Assembly: GCF_002140175.1 (NCBI RefSeq)
Contig: NZ_NGMO01000001.1
Coordinates: 478,600-542,599 of the forward strand
From: Candidatus Enterococcus wittei
GTDB taxonomy: Bacteria > Bacillota > Bacilli > Lactobacillales > Enterococcaceae
DNA: 64,000 nt
Direction: 5' to 3'
Shown here in pieces: positions 7,258 to 17,064 of the stretch (its first letter is position 1; every line of letters starts with the position of its first letter). The notes beneath the pieces were generated by a model. It made no database searches and had not been told where the DNA came from. It saw only the letters and a list, made by a program, of their open reading frames with translations. The translations under genes and the position numbers were made by a program.

Positions 7258-8100
7258 TCAATCAACGTAATACATGATTGCAAATGCATTTTCCCCAGTA
7301 TGTGTCGCAATAACAGGATTCGTGTGTAAGACGGGGATCGTCATATCTGGAAATATTTCTTGTAACCCATCTTTGAATTCTTGCGCTAATTCATGGGCAG
7401 CTGCATGAGATATGCCTATTTGGCGTACGTTTGGTAATTCTTTTAATTCTTTTTTCAAACTGTCAAACCATTTATCAAAAGTTTTTTTGCCTCGACCTTT
7501 TGTTACAGGAATCAATTCCGAATTCGTGAAATTCATCACAACCCGGATATTGAGCATACTGGACAATAACCCTGTTGCACGGCTAATACGCCCACCTTTG
7601 ACTAAATTATCCAATGTGGAGATTCCAATATATAGTTTAGTATTATCTTGCACTTTTTGGATCTCTTCAAGAATTTCTTCAACAGTTTTCCCTTCTTTCG
7701 CAAGTTCTGCCGCACGGATTACTTGGAAAGATAACCCTTGATCAGTGGTATCACTGTCAATGACCGTCACTTTTGTTTTGGTTAAGTTACTCGCTTGTCT
7801 TGCTGCTTCAACCGTTCCACTCAATCCTTTAGTCATATGGATTGAAATGACTTCACTTCCGTCTTCACCTAATTCATCATAAGTTGAAATAAATTCACCT
7901 ATTGGCGGTTGACTAGTTTTTGGCAAAGTCTTTGATTTCGCCATCATGTCCATGAATCTTTCACCATCTAATTGGTCATTGTCGCTATAAACAACTCCAT
8001 CAATCATGATTGATAACGGCATGACACGAATACCCAATTGGTCTCGTACCGTTTTTTCCATCGTACAAGAAGAATCTGTTACAATTTTTACATTTGTCAT
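7258..8100 (-). CDS. DegV family fatty-acid-binding protein
   Basis: The 280-residue protein has the two-domain DegV architecture: N-terminal VKIVTDSSC, the conserved PLSIMIDG and TSQPPIGEF segments, the ligand-site HMTKGLSGT (about residue 80) and a C-terminal domain ending with HTGENAFAIMYY. DegV proteins of the FakB type bind a fatty acid for phosphorylation by FakA; other members have unknown ligands. The gene is monocistronic here, with long non-coding DNA upstream, and its ribosome binding site is weak. Assignment to FakB rather than another DegV subgroup cannot be made from context. Confidence 0.88.
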   Translation of the reverse strand: MTNVKIVTDSSCTMEKTVRDQLGIRVMPLSIMIDGVVYSDNDQLDGERFMDMMAKSKTLPKTSQPPIGEFISTYDELGEDGSEVISIHMTKGLSGTVEAARQASNLTKTKVTVIDSDTTDQGLSFQVIRAAELAKEGKTVEEILEEIQKVQDNTKLYIGISTLDNLVKGGRISRATGLLSSMLNIRVVMNFTNSELIPVTKGRGKKTFDKWFDSLKKELKELPNVRQIGISHAAAHELAQEFKDGLQEIFPDMTIPVLHTNPVIATHTGENAFAIMYYVD

Positions 8101-8296
8101 TATTTCACACTCTTTCTTTCACAAGATGCCTCTCTTATTTTAGGCAGGTTCCATTTTAGTATACCAAATATTAGTCGTTTTATCATTAAATACAATTACA
8201 AAGTATTTATATCAAACAGTCAGGAAAAATGGACTCTCCTTCAGCTAGATCTAGTACAATTTTGGCCTAGTATCAATTGTATTAAAAGGATTACTG

Positions 8297-8365
8297 ATGA
8301 AAATATCCAATAAAAAAGAAAAAGAAAGACAAAATCAACTAGAGAAACAAACTAAAAAACGTTAG
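8297..8365 (+). CDS. Possible 22-residue basic peptide
   Basis: ATG at 8297 is preceded by AAAGGATTACTG, a usable ribosome binding site. It opens 22 codons of almost only charged and polar residues (MKISNKKEKERQNQLEKQ...), ending in a TAG. Composition is strongly Lys/Glu/Gln, and no hydrophobic segment is present. It could equally be a chance ORF in AT-rich intergenic DNA. Confidence 0.2.
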   Translation: MKISNKKEKERQNQLEKQTKKR

Positions 8366-8645
8366 AAACGAAGAATTCTTTCTTACAATTCTCAACACAA
8401 ATAAATACTCAAGTTTCTTAGCTACCATCAACTAAGTCATACAAGCCAACATACCTAAATTTTGCGAGAATTAGAGTCTAAGATCGTGGTAAAAACGTTT
8501 CTCTTAGAAACGTATATGTGAAATTGTCTTTGTTGTTCTTGATACTAAAAAAATCCTAAAAATTATAGAATAGTATTTTCTGGCTTTTTCCGCTTTATTC
8601 TACTATTTCTGAAACAATTTTAACCCACATTCTAGAGTAATTTCC

Positions 8646-8708
8646 TTAAAAAATAAATCGAAGTATCTCGAAAATAGGATAAGCTATTTTCAGATTCCTC
8701 GACTTATT
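8646..8708. repeat. Short palindromic repeat (family B), downstream of folA
   Basis: The sequence reads AAATCGAAGTATCTCGAAAATAG, a 5-base loop, then CTATTTTCAGATTCCTCGACTT: an imperfect inverted repeat of about 25 bp per arm. It shares the core CTCGAAAATAG with copies at 15078, 17733 and, less exactly, elsewhere. It lies about 120 bases past the folA stop and may end folA transcripts. Confidence 0.65.
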
Positions 8709-8824
8709 CTTCAGAGCTAGTTGCTTAATCAAAACTTTTCACCTGTTTAACTTCCAATGAAAGTTTGAGAAAACAATATTTTTATTATACTACCATACTT
8801 TGAGTACTTTTATATGCCAGTTCA

Positions 8825-9331
8825 TCAATCCTCAGTTTGTTCTTCTTTACGTTGATACGTCTCAAATTGATGTGGATACCTATTTTTTTCATCGACTTCT
8901 CCAGGACTAATATTGATTAACGACCATTCGTTCCAATCAATAGGAGGAAAATAAGTATCCCCTTCAAAGCTATGATGAATGACTGTTCGATAAAGAACTG
9001 TACAGTAGGGTAAAAATTCTTCATAGATGGTTGAACCACCTGCAATAAATAGAATACCTTCTGCTTCTTTTTCATAAGCCAAAACTTCATCTACATGATG
9101 CATCACTTGTATGCCTTCTGCTGAAAAATTAGGGTCTCGTGTCAAAACAATCGTTTGACGATTTGGCAATGGTCTTCCTCCCATGCCCATAAAGGTTTTA
9201 CGTCCCATTACAAGTATGTTAGATTCTGTCATCTGCTTAAAAAATTTCAAATCATTTGGTAGATGCCACGGAAGCTGATCCTCTTTCCCTATCAAGCCGT
9301 TTTCATCTTGTGCCCAGATTGCAGCGAACAT
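8825..9331 (-). CDS. folA: Dihydrofolate reductase
   Basis: Reduces dihydrofolate to tetrahydrofolate with NADPH, regenerating the cofactor consumed by thymidylate synthase. The 168-residue protein starts MFAAIWAQDENGLIG, with the active-site segment LPWHLPNDLKFF containing the catalytic acid Asp27, then the NADPH-site GRKTFMGMGGRPLPNR and IAGGSTIYEEFL. This is the trimethoprim target. Nothing in the visible sequence marks it as a resistant acquired type. The ATG at 9331 with AGAAAGGA upstream is chosen over a start 19 codons earlier inside thyA. It begins 16 bases after the thyA stop, in one operon with it. Confidence 0.95.
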   Translation of the reverse strand: MFAAIWAQDENGLIGKEDQLPWHLPNDLKFFKQMTESNILVMGRKTFMGMGGRPLPNRQTIVLTRDPNFSAEGIQVMHHVDEVLAYEKEAEGILFIAGGSTIYEEFLPYCTVLYRTVIHHSFEGDTYFPPIDWNEWSLINISPGEVDEKNRYPHQFETYQRKEEQTED

Positions 9332-9347
9332 CTTCTCATATCCTTTC

Positions 9348-10295
9348 TTATACAGCGATCGGTGCTTTGATTGTGGGATGTGGGTCATACCCTTCTACTA
9401 GAATATCTTCCATTTCAAAATCAAACACTGATTTTTTTTCTTTATTTAAAATTAATTTAGGGAAAGAACGAATCTCACGACTCAATTGTTCTTGCATTTG
9501 CTCAATATGGTTTGAATACAAATGAGCATCCCCTAACGTATGGATAAATTCACCAACTTCTAAGCCAGTTTCATGAGCAATCAAATGGGTCAATAATGCA
9601 TAGCTAGCAATATTAAAAGGCACTCCTAAAAAGACATCCCCACTTCTTTGGTAAAGCTGACAACTTAATTTATTCTCGTGAACATAGAATTGGAACATCG
9701 TGTGACATGGTGGCAAAGCCATGCTTGGTACATCTTCAGGATTCCATGCAGAGACGATCAATCTTCTTGAATCAGGAGTCGATTTGATGGCTTCAATGAC
9801 TTCTTTGATCTGGTCAATAAAACCACCTTGTTTTGTTTCCCAGTGACGCCATTGATAGCCATAAATATGACCAAGATCTCCATGTTTCAATGCAAATCCT
9901 TCATCATTTAAGATTTTTTCACAAAACCGTTTACTTTCTTCTTGATAAATTAGGTTGAATTCAGGATCAATCAAGCTACGATGCCCAAAATCCGTCATAT
10001 CCGGTCCATGGTAATCTTCGCTTTTAACATATCGGTCAAATGCCCACTCATCCCAAATGTGATTATTATTTTGTAAAAGATAACGAATATTCGTATCTCC
10101 TTTTAAAAACCACAGCAATTCACTTTTGATCAATCCAAAAGGAACACGCTTCGTTGTTAATAGTGGAAATCCTTTTTGAAGATCAAATCGCATTTGATAA
10201 CCAAATAAGCTTAATGTACCAGTACCAGTACGATCACCCTTCTCATGTCCTTCTGCTAGTAATTTTCTCCCCAGTTCAAGATATGCTTGCTCCAT
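9348..10295 (-). CDS. thyA: Thymidylate synthase
   Basis: Methylates dUMP to dTMP with methylene-tetrahydrofolate, in the cytoplasm. The 315-residue enzyme shows [13 protein letters not shown] near the N-terminus, the catalytic Cys in [13 protein letters not shown], the dUMP-binding [19 protein letters not shown] and the C-terminal IKAPIAV. It has the approximately 50-residue insert typical of the lactobacillal/enterococcal enzyme (for example [20 protein letters not shown]). The start at 10295 has a GGAGGGAAAAG site. It lies 10 bases after the ABC-F gene and 16 before folA, so ABC-F, thyA and folA form an operon. Confidence 0.96.
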   Translation of the reverse strand: MEQAYLELGRKLLAEGHEKGDRTGTGTLSLFGYQMRFDLQKGFPLLTTKRVPFGLIKSELLWFLKGDTNIRYLLQNNNHIWDEWAFDRYVKSEDYHGPDMTDFGHRSLIDPEFNLIYQEESKRFCEKILNDEGFALKHGDLGHIYGYQWRHWETKQGGFIDQIKEVIEAIKSTPDSRRLIVSAWNPEDVPSMALPPCHTMFQFYVHENKLSCQLYQRSGDVFLGVPFNIASYALLTHLIAHETGLEVGEFIHTLGDAHLYSNHIEQMQEQLSREIRSFPKLILNKEKKSVFDFEMEDILVEGYDPHPTIKAPIAV

Positions 10296-10305
10296 CTTTT
10301 CCCTC

Positions 10306-12192
10306 CTAATCTTCTGCCCACTCACTTAAGTATTCCCAACGCATCATTTTTGCTTCTAAAGTTGCTTCTGTTTCAGAAACTTCTTTTTGCAACTCTTGTA
10401 ATCGGGTAAAATTATCTCCATGGTGGTTCATTTCCTCTTGTAGAACATCGATACGACTCTCTAGTTCAGCAATCTCATCTTCAATCGTCGCCCATTCTTT
10501 TTGTTCCATATAAGAGAGTTTTTTCTTTGTATTATTTTTTTTCGTCTCGATTTTTGGTTTGACTTTTTCCGTTTGGAGTTGTTGATTTTCTTTTTGTTTT
10601 ACTAAGTAATTTGACATCGTACCATAGTAAAGTTCTTGTTTTCCATTCCCATGAAAAATCAATAGCTTATCAACGACCTTATCTAAAAAATAGCGATCAT
10701 GAGAGACAGTGATGACTGCTCCTGGAAAGCTTCGGAAATAATCTTCTAAAATCGTTAACGTAGCAATATCCAAGTCATTGGTCGGCTCATCCAATAATAA
10801 AACATTAGGCTGTTGGATCAATAACTTCAATAAAAATAATCGGCGCTTTTCTCCACCTGATAGTTTCCGAATCAAAGTACCATGCATGAATCTCGGAAAA
10901 AGAAAACGTTCGAGTAACTCCGCTACACCAATTTGAGTTCCATCAGCTGTTTGTACCTCTTCAGCAGCTTCTTGTAAATATGCGATCATCCGTTTTTCTG
11001 GATTCATTTCTTCATTTTCTTGGGTATAATAAGCCAATCGAACGGTTTCTCCTATCGAAAATAAACCCTGTTCCAATGGGACTTTTCCAGCCAAAATATT
11101 CAACAATGTTGATTTACCTGCACCGTTTTCTCCAGTAATACCTAATCGCTCTCTTGACTGGATCAATAGATCTAAATGATCAATCAAACGCTTGCCATCT
11201 ATCGAATAACAGCCATCCTTGATTTCTAATACTTTTTTCCCTAAACGCTGCGTGGCCATATTTAACTCGATTTCTGATTCCTGATTCACTTGATACAAGT
11301 TATCTTTTAAATCTTCAAATCGGTTGATACGTGCTTGTTGCTTTGTACCCCGACCTTGTACACCAGCTCTCATCCAAGAAAGCTCTTGTTTGTATAAACG
11401 TTTCCGTTTCTCTTCTTGCTCGACTTCTACACGGTCTCGCTCTGCTTTTTCCAAAAGGTAAGCTTCATAGTTCCCTTTATATTCGAATAATTTTCCAAAA
11501 GACAATTCAAAAATGCGGTTGGTTACACGATCTAAAAAATAGCGATCATGGGTCACCATCAACAGCGCCCCTCGATATTGTTTCAGATAGGATTCAAGCC
11601 ATTCAATTGCAGCATAGTCTAAATGGTTGGTCGGTTCATCCAGTAAAAGCAAATCTGGTTCATCGATCAATACTTGAGCTAAACTCACACGTTTTTTCTG
11701 TCCCCCTGAAAGCTCGCCAATTTTTTTATCTAATTGATTGATCCCTAATTTTTGCAAAATGATTTTTGCATTCGTGTCTGTAGACCATGCATCTTCTTTA
11801 TTCATTTGTTCTTCTGCTTGAGCATAGCGCTTTTGACTTGTTTCATCTCCACCATGTTCAGTTAGTTCGATCAATGCTTCTTCATATGCACGGACGGCTC
11901 TAATTAAAGGACTCTTTCCTTGGAAGACTGCTTGAAGTACGGTGTCTTCGTCTGAAAATTCATCCGTTTGCGAAAGGTAGCCGATACGATATTCATTGGG
12001 ATAAAACACTGTTTGTTGATCACCATCACCACTGTCTATGCCTGCTATAATATTCAATAGGCTTGTTTTCCCAGTTCCGTTTGTTCCGATCAAACCGATT
12101 CGATCATGTTCATGGATCAAAAAAGAAATATGATCAAATAAAACTTTTTCGCCATACGTTTTTGTGAGGTCAGTTATTTTTAATTCTTTCAA
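10306..12192 (-). CDS. ABC-F family ATPase (Uup/YfmR-like), ribosome-associated
   Basis: The 628-residue protein has two ABC ATPase domains and no membrane domain. Walker A motifs are GTNGTGKTS (about residue 36) and GENGAGKST (about 354), signatures LSGGQKKR and LSGGEKRR, and Walker [13 protein letters not shown] and [11 protein letters not shown]. The charged linker joining the domains is around residues 235-300, and a C-terminal coiled coil rich in Glu/Lys covers about 540-625. Such proteins bind the ribosomal E site and rescue stalled or misfolded ribosome states; the C-terminal coiled coil fits the Uup/YfmR group rather than antibiotic-resistance ABC-F proteins. It is the first gene of the thyA-folA operon. 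Confidence 0.88.
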   Translation of the reverse strand: MKELKITDLTKTYGEKVLFDHISFLIHEHDRIGLIGTNGTGKTSLLNIIAGIDSGDGDQQTVFYPNEYRIGYLSQTDEFSDEDTVLQAVFQGKSPLIRAVRAYEEALIELTEHGGDETSQKRYAQAEEQMNKEDAWSTDTNAKIILQKLGINQLDKKIGELSGGQKKRVSLAQVLIDEPDLLLLDEPTNHLDYAAIEWLESYLKQYRGALLMVTHDRYFLDRVTNRIFELSFGKLFEYKGNYEAYLLEKAERDRVEVEQEEKRKRLYKQELSWMRAGVQGRGTKQQARINRFEDLKDNLYQVNQESEIELNMATQRLGKKVLEIKDGCYSIDGKRLIDHLDLLIQSRERLGITGENGAGKSTLLNILAGKVPLEQGLFSIGETVRLAYYTQENEEMNPEKRMIAYLQEAAEEVQTADGTQIGVAELLERFLFPRFMHGTLIRKLSGGEKRRLFLLKLLIQQPNVLLLDEPTNDLDIATLTILEDYFRSFPGAVITVSHDRYFLDKVVDKLLIFHGNGKQELYYGTMSNYLVKQKENQQLQTEKVKPKIETKKNNTKKKLSYMEQKEWATIEDEIAELESRIDVLQEEMNHHGDNFTRLQELQKEVSETEATLEAKMMRWEYLSEWAED

Positions 12193-12304
12193 TGGTCGCC
12201 CTCCTTATCCTCGTTATTGTATCATAAATCAGTACCAGAAAAGTTAAATTTTTTCAGAATCTTTCGCACTACATAATACAGCGCTTGATCATAGACAGAC
12301 TAAA

Positions 12305-12470
12305 GGAGCGTGGAACAAAAGTATTATTTACTTTTGTTTCACGCTCTGAATACGTATGAATAGCGGAAGTAGAAGCAATTTTTTCGAAAATGAGCCGAGA
12401 TTCACGAAAATTGCTTTTCAGATTTTTGTGAGTCTCAGCTTATTTCTCGGAGTTAAACACTTGTTCCATC
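12305..12470 (-). repeat. Intergenic repeat family A, copy 1
   Basis: On the minus strand this reads from TGGAACAAGTGTTTAACTC, through the internal hairpin around CACGAAAATTGC and TTCTGAAAAGC, to a terminal hairpin GAGCGTGAAACA / TTTGTTCCACGCTC. It is clearly similar over its whole length to 42119-42283 and 56011-56180, which lie in the opposite orientation. It starts six bases after the stop of the antiporter gene, so the terminal hairpin may end its transcript. Confidence 0.8.
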
Positions 12471-12475
12471 CTTTT

Positions 12476-14551
12476 TTATTTCAGTGGATACTTTTTTGAT
12501 TTTGTTCGAAATGCAAATCGGAAAGAGAAATTATCTGTTGATTTATTCATCGTGTAAGATTCAAGTAGATTAATATTTCTTCGATAGCCATTCGCTGAAA
12601 AAGTCGTGATCTTCTCAGCCACTTCATATTCATCCACTACTTTTCTTTCCAAATAATACCCTCTAAGCATTTTTTTTGTGAACAACCGATCTTGCTGGAT
12701 CATCCAAGTTGAGATCAAACTGCCAGACATCATTTTGATTCCTTGTGCTTTACGTTGTTCGATAAAAAAACCAATCATTGTTTCATCATACACATCTGTT
12801 AAATTTTCTAAACTTTCAATGATCAATTGCGTATTTTTTTGATAAGTAGCTCTTATTCCTTCAATATCATTATCAGAAAGCAATGTTTCTCGATCCATTT
12901 GGCGTCTTTGCCAAAACATTTTTGGATGAAGGATGATGCGCATCACACGTCTTACAACGATAAACCAAAATCCAATAAAGGAGAGGATTTGACTTGTGAT
13001 CGAATGCTCAAAATTTGTTAAAAAATGAGAATAAAAACGATAACCATTTGAGGAAATTTTTCCAGAACGGTAACTTCCATCTAGTCCATCTCTTTCAATA
13101 GACAGCATAAGCGCTTGGATTTCTTGAACTTCTTGCTTTTCATCACCCGTAAGGTCAGATAAATACAACTCACTGAGTCTTTCCCGATAAGTTTCGATGA
13201 CCGCTTCTATTGCTAAATAATCCTTTGAGTCTTTTTCTACATTTTGTTTTTCTAATTTTAATGTTTCAATGACCTCCTCTAAAATCATCAAAGCATTTAA
13301 ATCTGTTTTTGAGACTTCTTCAGTTTCTGTCAACATTGGAAGTACTAAAATCCCTACAATCAAGGTTACCAGGATTACTCCTGCTGTTAAGAACAATAAT
13401 AGTGACCGTTGATAAAATATCATATTATTGATTGAAAAGGGCAAGATGAAAATCGTTGCTAAACTGACCGTTCCTTTTACCCCACCAAATGTCAAAATCA
13501 ACACTTCATTTAGCTGAGCTTTGAATTTTTTATGTCCTTCTTTAAACACATAAAACAGGCTAATCGACACGAAACGAATCACAAATAAAATGATGGAGAT
13601 TAAGACGATCGTTAACAATAATAACCCATTAGGATAAATCCCATCTCCCCAAACTGGAGAGAAAACTTGGGTCAATTCGATTCCTAAAAATATAAATACT
13701 AGCGCATTTAAGGTAAATGCAATCGTTGTCCATGTACTATTTGACAAACTGGAGAGTTCAGCATCAAATACTGAAATTTTTCTAAATCCTGAAGCTTGTA
13801 ACACCCCTGCAACTACCGCAGCGATAATCCCTGAAACATCGATGACTTCCGCCAATACATAAGCTAAAAACGGCAACAATAACTCAATCAATAAATATCC
13901 TGTCACATCACGAGCTGAAGCTTTTTCAATTAGATTAATGACTTTCCTTTTTAACCATACTAGTAAAAAACCGACAAGTGCCCCGCCAATGCTGGAAAAA
14001 ATCAAACTAATCCCAGCATTGAGAGCAGAAAAAGATCCTGTGATCAATGCTGCTAAAGCAAACTGAAAGGCTGTTACGCCAGAGGCATCATTGAGTAATC
14101 CTTCTCCTTCCAAGATATGCATCGCTTTATTCGGGATATTCACTCGATTAGACAGCGATCCGACAGCAACGGCATCTGTTGGGCCTAATGCAGCACCAAA
14201 CGCAAAACAAGCAGCTAAAGGGACACTTGGCAATAGAAATGACAAGGTCATACCAACACCAAATAGTGTTAATATGACACCTCCAAAAGCTAAAAATAAG
14301 ATCGTATCAAAATTTTTTAGTATCGAAGCAATATCTGCTTTCTCACCTTCTCTAAAAAGAAGGGGGGCAATAATCATCACCAAGAACAACTCAGGTTCGA
14401 AATTAATGGATTGTCCCCATTTCGTTAATCCTAAAACAATCCCAAGAAAGATTTGAATCAATGGTGCTGGGATTATTGGCAAAATGCGGCTAGCTATATT
14501 GGATAGTGTAATTGTTACAGCAAAAACAATAACTAACTCTGCAAATTCCAT
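12476..14551 (-). CDS. CPA1-family Na+/H+ antiporter (NhaP/NhaK-like)
   Basis: A membrane protein exchanging Na+ or K+ for protons. The 691-residue product has about 12 membrane segments in residues 1-410. The conserved FAFGAALGPTDAVAVGSL segment (about 120) and EGEGLLNDASGV (about 150) carry the acidic ND pair of the transport site of electroneutral CPA1 exchangers. A long cytoplasmic C-terminal part (about 415-691) is helical, with one hydrophobic stretch near IGFWFIVVRRV. It stands alone after a small gene (14564-14839) only 12 bases upstream, so they are probably co-transcribed. A repeat element follows the stop. Confidence 0.88.
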   Translation of the reverse strand: MEFAELVIVFAVTITLSNIASRILPIIPAPLIQIFLGIVLGLTKWGQSINFEPELFLVMIIAPLLFREGEKADIASILKNFDTILFLAFGGVILTLFGVGMTLSFLLPSVPLAACFAFGAALGPTDAVAVGSLSNRVNIPNKAMHILEGEGLLNDASGVTAFQFALAALITGSFSALNAGISLIFSSIGGALVGFLLVWLKRKVINLIEKASARDVTGYLLIELLLPFLAYVLAEVIDVSGIIAAVVAGVLQASGFRKISVFDAELSSLSNSTWTTIAFTLNALVFIFLGIELTQVFSPVWGDGIYPNGLLLLTIVLISIILFVIRFVSISLFYVFKEGHKKFKAQLNEVLILTFGGVKGTVSLATIFILPFSINNMIFYQRSLLLFLTAGVILVTLIVGILVLPMLTETEEVSKTDLNALMILEEVIETLKLEKQNVEKDSKDYLAIEAVIETYRERLSELYLSDLTGDEKQEVQEIQALMLSIERDGLDGSYRSGKISSNGYRFYSHFLTNFEHSITSQILSFIGFWFIVVRRVMRIILHPKMFWQRRQMDRETLLSDNDIEGIRATYQKNTQLIIESLENLTDVYDETMIGFFIEQRKAQGIKMMSGSLISTWMIQQDRLFTKKMLRGYYLERKVVDEYEVAEKITTFSANGYRRNINLLESYTMNKSTDNFSFRFAFRTKSKKYPLK

Positions 14552-14563
14552 GTTCCATCCCCT

Positions 14564-14839
14564 TTATTTTTTATTATGAGCAAGTGCTTTTAAATATTGT
14601 TCTTTCTTTTTTAAAATCTTGCTTTCTACAACTTCTGCTTGAGCAGATTTTCCGTCTAATTCACACTGGACTCTTCTCGATTCCAAGCGTAATAAATCAT
14701 GTTTTAAACGTTCTAACTGACGGTACAAGAGAATGTTCCTTTTACGCAATTTACAAAGGATTTGGCGTCGATCTTCTACCGTGAACGTTCCATAGCGATC
14801 ATATAACAATTTTTTTTGTGTTTCAAAACTCTCTCTCAT
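14564..14839 (-). CDS. Small coiled-coil protein of unknown function
   Basis: A 91-residue very basic protein, MRESFETQKKLLYDRYG at the N-terminus and predicted almost entirely helical: RRQILCKLRKRNILLYRQLERL, then a Lys/Glu-rich C-terminus. No family is recognised. The ATG at 14839 is nine bases from AGGAGA, a better position than the TTG two codons earlier. It ends 12 bases before the antiporter gene, so it probably belongs to the same transcript. A regulatory or assembly role for the antiporter would be pure inference. Confidence 0.7.
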   Translation of the reverse strand: MRESFETQKKLLYDRYGTFTVEDRRQILCKLRKRNILLYRQLERLKHDLLRLESRRVQCELDGKSAQAEVVESKILKKKEQYLKALAHNKK

Positions 14840-15244
14840 TTTCAAGATCTCCTATATACAGACTTCACCAAATATAGCAAAATGCAAGGCGTTGACAATA
14901 CATTGCATTAAGCCACTTTAAACGTGTATTCGTTTGATTGAATTTCAGAAGCCCATTCTATTCCAAATAACAAAGAATATCAAGAGTTATTTATTCATCG
15001 TGTAAATTTTAAATTTTTTAAATCCTAAAACGACTTCTTCACAATTTTTAATCAAGGATATTCAAAAGCTCATTCCTTAAAAAATAAGCCTAAGAATCTC
15101 GAAAATAGGAAAGCTATTTTCGGATTCCTTGGCTTACTGCGCTTGAAGTCATACTTTTATTACTGAACTTTCTCTCCTAGATGAAGAAAAGATAATCAAC
15201 CTCACAAGCTCTCATCATCTTTTCGTTTATCCCTCGATACTCAG
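14840..15244. other. 405-bp region with palindromic repeat
   Basis: Apart from one family B palindrome (15078-15136) the region has no ORF of note. Near 15185-15225 GAAAAGATAAT and ATCATCTTTTC could pair and may form a weak terminator for the gene ending at 15245. Confidence 0.5.
15078..15136. repeat. Short palindromic repeat (family B)
   Basis: AATAAGCCTAAGAATCTCG, then GAAAATAG, loop, CTATTTTCGGATTCCTTGGCTTA: a near-perfect inverted repeat of about 26 bp per arm, sharing its core with the other family B copies. It lies about 110 bases past the stop of the minus-strand gene ending at 15245. Confidence 0.75.
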
Positions 15245-15700
15245 TTATTCAAAAAACTCGCCATATACATCTTCAACACGTTGTTCTGGGTTGATAACGA
15301 TATATAAATTGCCTGTTTTTTCACTGATTTTAGTAGATTGATATTGATTGTCCAATCCTTCTGTTCCTTTATCTAGATAAGGGAAATAAACTAAATCAGG
15401 TTTCCCATTTCGATAAAGGATTTCCATTCGTTCAATATCTTCATATTTCAATGCTCGATTAAACATCCCCATCTCTAATCCACCTAAATTGATGTCATGG
15501 GTAGCCACAGAATCTCCTTCATGGAAAATTTCGATTTTGAAACCTGCACATGGATGGATCTCAATAAACTCGCTGCCATTGATACGACCAAAACTAGTAG
15601 TGATTTGTTTAATCCAAAGATCACCGATGTGACGACGATTAATTGTCCAAGTCTCACCGTTACGGAAATAAAATTTTAACGCTGTCATTTCATTACTCAT
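15245..15700 (-). CDS. Conserved-looking protein of unknown function
   Basis: The 151-residue soluble protein, starting MSNEMTALKFYFRNGETW, is mixed alpha/beta with no signal peptide or membrane helix. Aromatic and acidic residues are frequent (YFPYLDKG, EDVYGEFFE at the C-terminus). I do not recognise a domain. The start at 15700 has a clear AAAGGAGA site seven bases upstream and replaces a start eight codons earlier. It is monocistronic, bounded by a palindromic repeat downstream and by cca oriented the same way upstream. Confidence 0.75.
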   Translation of the reverse strand: MSNEMTALKFYFRNGETWTINRRHIGDLWIKQITTSFGRINGSEFIEIHPCAGFKIEIFHEGDSVATHDINLGGLEMGMFNRALKYEDIERMEILYRNGKPDLVYFPYLDKGTEGLDNQYQSTKISEKTGNLYIVINPEQRVEDVYGEFFE

Positions 15701-15858
15701 TAAAAAATCTCCTTTGTAGGTCATTTATTCTGTTTCATAACTAGTTTAGCACAAATCTAAGCATGGAGGCACGTCTAATGATTGAAAACCAAATAAATAA
15801 TAAAGCGTTAGCAAACGTCCTAAATGCTCTCCACATTCATGGTGATTCTCTTTGTACG

Positions 15859-17064
15859 TTACAGATACTCTGTTGAAAGATAAGCCAATAGCTGTTCTCG
15901 TTCATTAGCCACTTTCTCTTGGATCACAGCCTTTTCAGCTGATTCTAAAGCTTCACTGAGCCATTTCCCTGGAGTTTTCCCACTAGTCATTAATAAAACT
16001 TTACCGTCAATTGCCAGTTCCCTCATTGATTTGATTGGGAGTGATTCATATATTTCTTCTACGGTTTCCAATTGAGGAATTTCATGAAAATAAGCTATTA
16101 ATTCCTCCACATCTTGAGCTTTCTCTTTTCCCAAGTAATAAATATCTAAAGGTTCCAGTGGATGTTCTAGTCGCAAAGAAAGACCATATACGAGTTTTTG
16201 GACATTTTTAATCATTTGATTGGAACATTTCCAAGCCTTCAAGAATGGTGCTACATCTTTCTCAGATAATCCCATTTGATTGATCAAAAGTGCCCAAGCT
16301 TGACTTTCGTTTGACAAAGGAATTGCTGGCAAATCAGAAAAACGCAAAAGTGCTTCTCCTGCTTCTCTCAATCCTGGACAATAAATATAACATTGCGTTT
16401 CTACAAAAGCTTTGAGCCCTGCCGAACGATAATTTCCTAAAAGCATTTTAGTAAATTCAACATTCATTCGTTCAACAGAAATTTTTTCAAGTAACGCATG
16501 GTTTTCTTGAATAGCTTTAGCTGTTTCTGCTTCAAGCTGAAAACCTAACTGACTCACAAATCGGATGCCTCGCATCATACGTAAGGCATCTTCATGGAAA
16601 CGTTCATAAGGTTGTCCCACAGCTCTTAAAATCCGATTCTCCAAATCTGCGAGTCCATCGAACAAATCAATGATCTCACCATCTTCTTTTAGCGCAAAAG
16701 CGTTAATGGTAAAATCACGACGCTTCAAGTCCTCCGCTAGAGTGCGAACAAAAGAGACACTGTCCGGTCGACGATAATCTTGATAGGTGGATTCTGTACG
16801 GAACGTAGTGATCTCATATTGTTCTCCTTCATGCAAAACAAGGACCGTTCCATGTTCGATCCCAATATCAATCGTTTTTGGGAAAAGTTGCTTGATTTCT
16901 TGGGGAAAGGCACTCGTCGCAATATCTACATCGTGGATTTTTTGACCAAGTAATGTATCCCGCACACTTCCCCCTACAAAATAAGCATCAAAACCTGCAC
17001 ATTCTAATTTTTTTAAAACAGGGATCGCTTCTTGGTACTCGATTGGTAATTTAGTTAATTTCAT
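15859..17064 (-). CDS. cca: CCA-adding tRNA nucleotidyltransferase
   Basis: Adds or repairs the 3'-terminal CCA of tRNAs without a template. The 401-residue class II enzyme shows the nucleotidyltransferase motif GGSVRDTLLG (about residue 29), the metal-binding DVDIATSA, then RRDFTINA and the nucleotide-selecting RFHEDALRMMRGIRF segment. A helical body and tail follow. The ATG at 17064 with AAGGAGAAAA upstream is preferred to a start 14 codons earlier. It overlaps the end of the upstream MazG-like gene by 14 bases, so translation is probably coupled. Confidence 0.95.
   Translation of the reverse strand: MKLTKLPIEYQEAIPVLKKLECAGFDAYFVGGSVRDTLLGQKIHDVDIATSAFPQEIKQLFPKTIDIGIEHGTVLVLHEGEQYEITTFRTESTYQDYRRPDSVSFVRTLAEDLKRRDFTINAFALKEDGEIIDLFDGLADLENRILRAVGQPYERFHEDALRMMRGIRFVSQLGFQLEAETAKAIQENHALLEKISVERMNVEFTKMLLGNYRSAGLKAFVETQCYIYCPGLREAGEALLRFSDLPAIPLSNESQAWALLINQMGLSEKDVAPFLKAWKCSNQMIKNVQKLVYGLSLRLEHPLEPLDIYYLGKEKAQDVEELIAYFHEIPQLETVEEIYESLPIKSMRELAIDGKVLLMTSGKTPGKWLSEALESAEKAVIQEKVANEREQLLAYLSTEYL

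Larger units (their letters stand above)
8101..8824. other. 724-bp region between degV and folA
   Basis: No substantial gene is visible. It holds the degV promoter side, a possible 22-codon ORF on the plus strand (8297-8365) and one copy of the short palindromic repeat (8646-8708) downstream of folA. The remainder is AT-rich without recognised structure. Confidence 0.6.

Noticed and set aside
8038-8313. Plus-strand ORF of 91 codons over the degV start
   Set aside because: Antisense to degV and to its leader, with no ribosome binding site or family match.
11331-11741. 136-codon plus-strand ORF inside the ABC-F gene
   Set aside because: Antisense shadow of a well-supported conserved gene.
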